64,000 bases of DNA from contig NZ_JADMOL010000001.1 in assembly GCF_015558675.1 (NCBI RefSeq), forward strand, positions 620,373-684,372. The letters run 5' to 3'. The notes beneath the pieces are model-generated. The model saw only the letters and a program-made list of their open reading frames with translations, ran no database searches and was not told the origin of the DNA. This DNA comes from Paenibacillus sp. 1001270B_150601_E10 (GTDB lineage Bacteria; Bacillota; Bacilli; Paenibacillales; Paenibacillaceae). The position numbers were made by a program, and so were the translations under genes. Positions 62,990-64,000 of this stretch are shown in pieces (the stretch's first letter is position 1; the number at the start of each line of letters is the position of its first letter).

Positions 62990-64000
62990 TTATAACGACC
63001 CTTTCTTATTGTATACGCCGATATCCTGAATGAAATAAGTCCCGTTCTTCTCACTGCCGTTAAAGGAGCGGATAACAAGGCGAAGGGCTTTTACCTTTTC
63101 TACGAATTCAGCATGCGTGTCATGCGTTTCCAGCTCTTCCCCTTCATTTGTCCACAATGCACCATCTACCTCTGCAATCTTGCGCCAATTTGTCAGACCA
63201 TCCTCCGACACTTCAATATCCCATTGCGCGGGCCCTTTGTGCTTGCCCTCTCTAGTCGTCAGGGTCACGGTGTCAAAGGTTTGCGGCTCCAGCCAATCCA
63301 AATAGTACATGTGCGGCAAGGGCTCTGCTGGCTTACTTTCAAGGAATGTCTCTTTGTCTCCATCATTAATATAGCAAATGTGTGACTCCGCCTTATACAA
63401 GTCCCCCCATGTGATATCATTCCCTACTCCGCTGGTGGCTTGGGAAGCTAGGTTATCTGTCTGTCCTGCTTGTCTAGGCAATACGCATTCCATCGGCATT
63501 CCGGCACGCTTATATACACGGAGGTAATCCACAAGAAACTCCTTCGGATACGGAATGGCTTCGTCCAATTCGCCGATCCAGCCTCCATTCCCATCGTTGA
63601 TCTGAAGCAAAGTAGCCATCGGATAATCTGGCGACTGATCAATCTGCCAATAAAGCTTATGGTCCAAATAGAACTTCATCCCGGTCTCATCCCACTCTAA
63701 GGCGTACACATGAAAATCCTGCGACAAGTCCACGTCTGTACGGTAAGGGATGTGCGCATATTTTAGTTTGGAATCCCGCAGTGCGTGGAGGGTTGTGTTT
63801 AGCAAGCAGGTGTCTTTTCCAAGCAGCTCGAAGATATCGATCTCGGCATTCTGCTCCTTCTCATGTTCCATTCCAATCATCCACCAGGCTGAATTCAACC
63901 CGCTGCCCTTTGCAACTTTCGCACGGAGCTCAAAATAACCGTACTGCGTGACCAGATTCATAACAGCCCGATCATGATGATCGATCCCGAGTTGATCGGA
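62990..64000 (-). CDS. GH16-like glucanase with discoidin-type module (5' end outside window)
   Basis: The frame stays open to base 64000, so the N-terminus lies beyond the window. The catalytic part (up to about 175 residues from the first ATG) contains YGYFELRAKVAKGSGLNSAWWM and the active-site ExDxxE motif in NAEIDIFELLG, then FHVYALEWDETGMKFYLD, typical of beta-1,3/1,4-glucanases, agarases or related GH16. The C-terminal 150 residues (NLASQATSGVGND...AESHICYIND...YYLDWLEPQTF) form an F5/8 type C/CBM32-like carbohydrate-binding beta-sandwich. Substrate specificity is not readable. Signal peptide not visible in the window. Confidence 0.88.
   Translation of the reverse strand, partial: SDQLGIDHHDRAVMNLVTQYGYFELRAKVAKGSGLNSAWWMIGMEHEKEQNAEIDIFELLGKDTCLLNTTLHALRDSKLKYAHIPYRTDVDLSQDFHVYALEWDETGMKFYLDHKLYWQIDQSPDYPMATLLQINDGNGGWIGELDEAIPYPKEFLVDYLRVYKRAGMPMECVLPRQAGQTDNLASQATSGVGNDITWGDLYKAESHICYINDGDKETFLESKPAEPLPHMYYLDWLEPQTFDTVTLTTREGKHKGPAQWDIEVSEDGLTNWRKIAEVDGALWTNEGEELETHDTHAEFVEKVKALRLVIRSFNGSEKNGTYFIQDIGVYNKKGSL

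Overview
The window reads as chromosome of an endospore-forming, Gram-positive bacterium of the Paenibacillaceae, probably Paenibacillus or a close relative. The evidence is a surface glycosidase with three SLH repeats, copper-amine-oxidase-type stalk domains, two YjcZ-type sporulation peptides, a YhaN/YhaO pair, strong AGGAGG-type ribosome sites, many TTG/GTG starts and glycoside hydrolases at both ends. There is no phage, plasmid, insertion sequence, CRISPR array or rRNA. One tRNA-Leu(CAG) and one probable 6S-like RNA are present.

Layout: 1-3207 is a carbohydrate cluster on the minus strand (partial GH36 alpha-galactosidase, Gfo/Idh/MocA dehydrogenase, ThuA-like protein). 3.8-6.4 kb encodes cell-surface proteins (GH18-SLH, stalk domain plus coiled coil). 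6.8-14.1 kb holds a sugar-isomerase-like protein, a serine hydrolase, a LysE exporter, the tRNA, small unknowns and a YkvI permease. 14.3-18.8 kb is yhaN-yhaO (DNA repair). 18.9-26.8 kb has a GT4 glycosyltransferase, a GGDEF protein, an ABC-2 exporter, a HAD phosphatase and two rRNA modification enzymes translated in tandem. 27.2-30.4 kb is a MacB/YknXYZ-type ABC system. 30.5-34.3 kb has a RelQ alarmone synthetase, pyrD and an L,D-transpeptidase. 36.1-40.0 kb is a three-gene envelope signalling cluster: CHASE2-adenylate cyclase, FecR/cohesin-like protein and NHL-repeat/stalk protein. 40.2-46.1 kb carries ferredoxin, DNA polymerase IV, citramalate synthase, a thioredoxin-like protein and an MFS transporter. 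46.1-49.6 kb is an overlapping operon amt - DUF294 nucleotidyltransferase - DEDDh exonuclease. 51.2-54.3 kb is a metal-efflux locus (Crp/Fnr regulator, P1B ATPase, HMA chaperone). The remainder is housekeeping (LysR, rhomboid, Tpx, DUF624, CshA-type helicase, YitT) and a partial GH16-like glucanase at the right edge.

Three regulatory observations stand out. (1) Both metal-efflux transcription units have a perfect Fnr-type dyad (TTGAT-N4-ATCAA and TTGAC-N4-GTCAA), each placed exactly 29.5 bp from a good -10 hexamer. This is class II (-41.5) geometry, and the locus encodes a Crp/Fnr regulator with an ETISR recognition helix. (2) Both structural genes of that locus, the ATPase and the chaperone, carry single-base frameshifts. 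No other gene in the window shows one, so this is either locus decay or a local sequence error. (3) The amt operon has two GlnR/TnrA boxes, one far upstream and one just downstream of the promoter, and couples the ammonium channel to a GlnD-like nucleotidyltransferase domain with no P-II gene nearby.

Start codons were moved from the longest reading frame wherever a ribosome site gave a better choice; this is stated in each entry. All functional assignments rest on reading motifs by eye and no database search was done.
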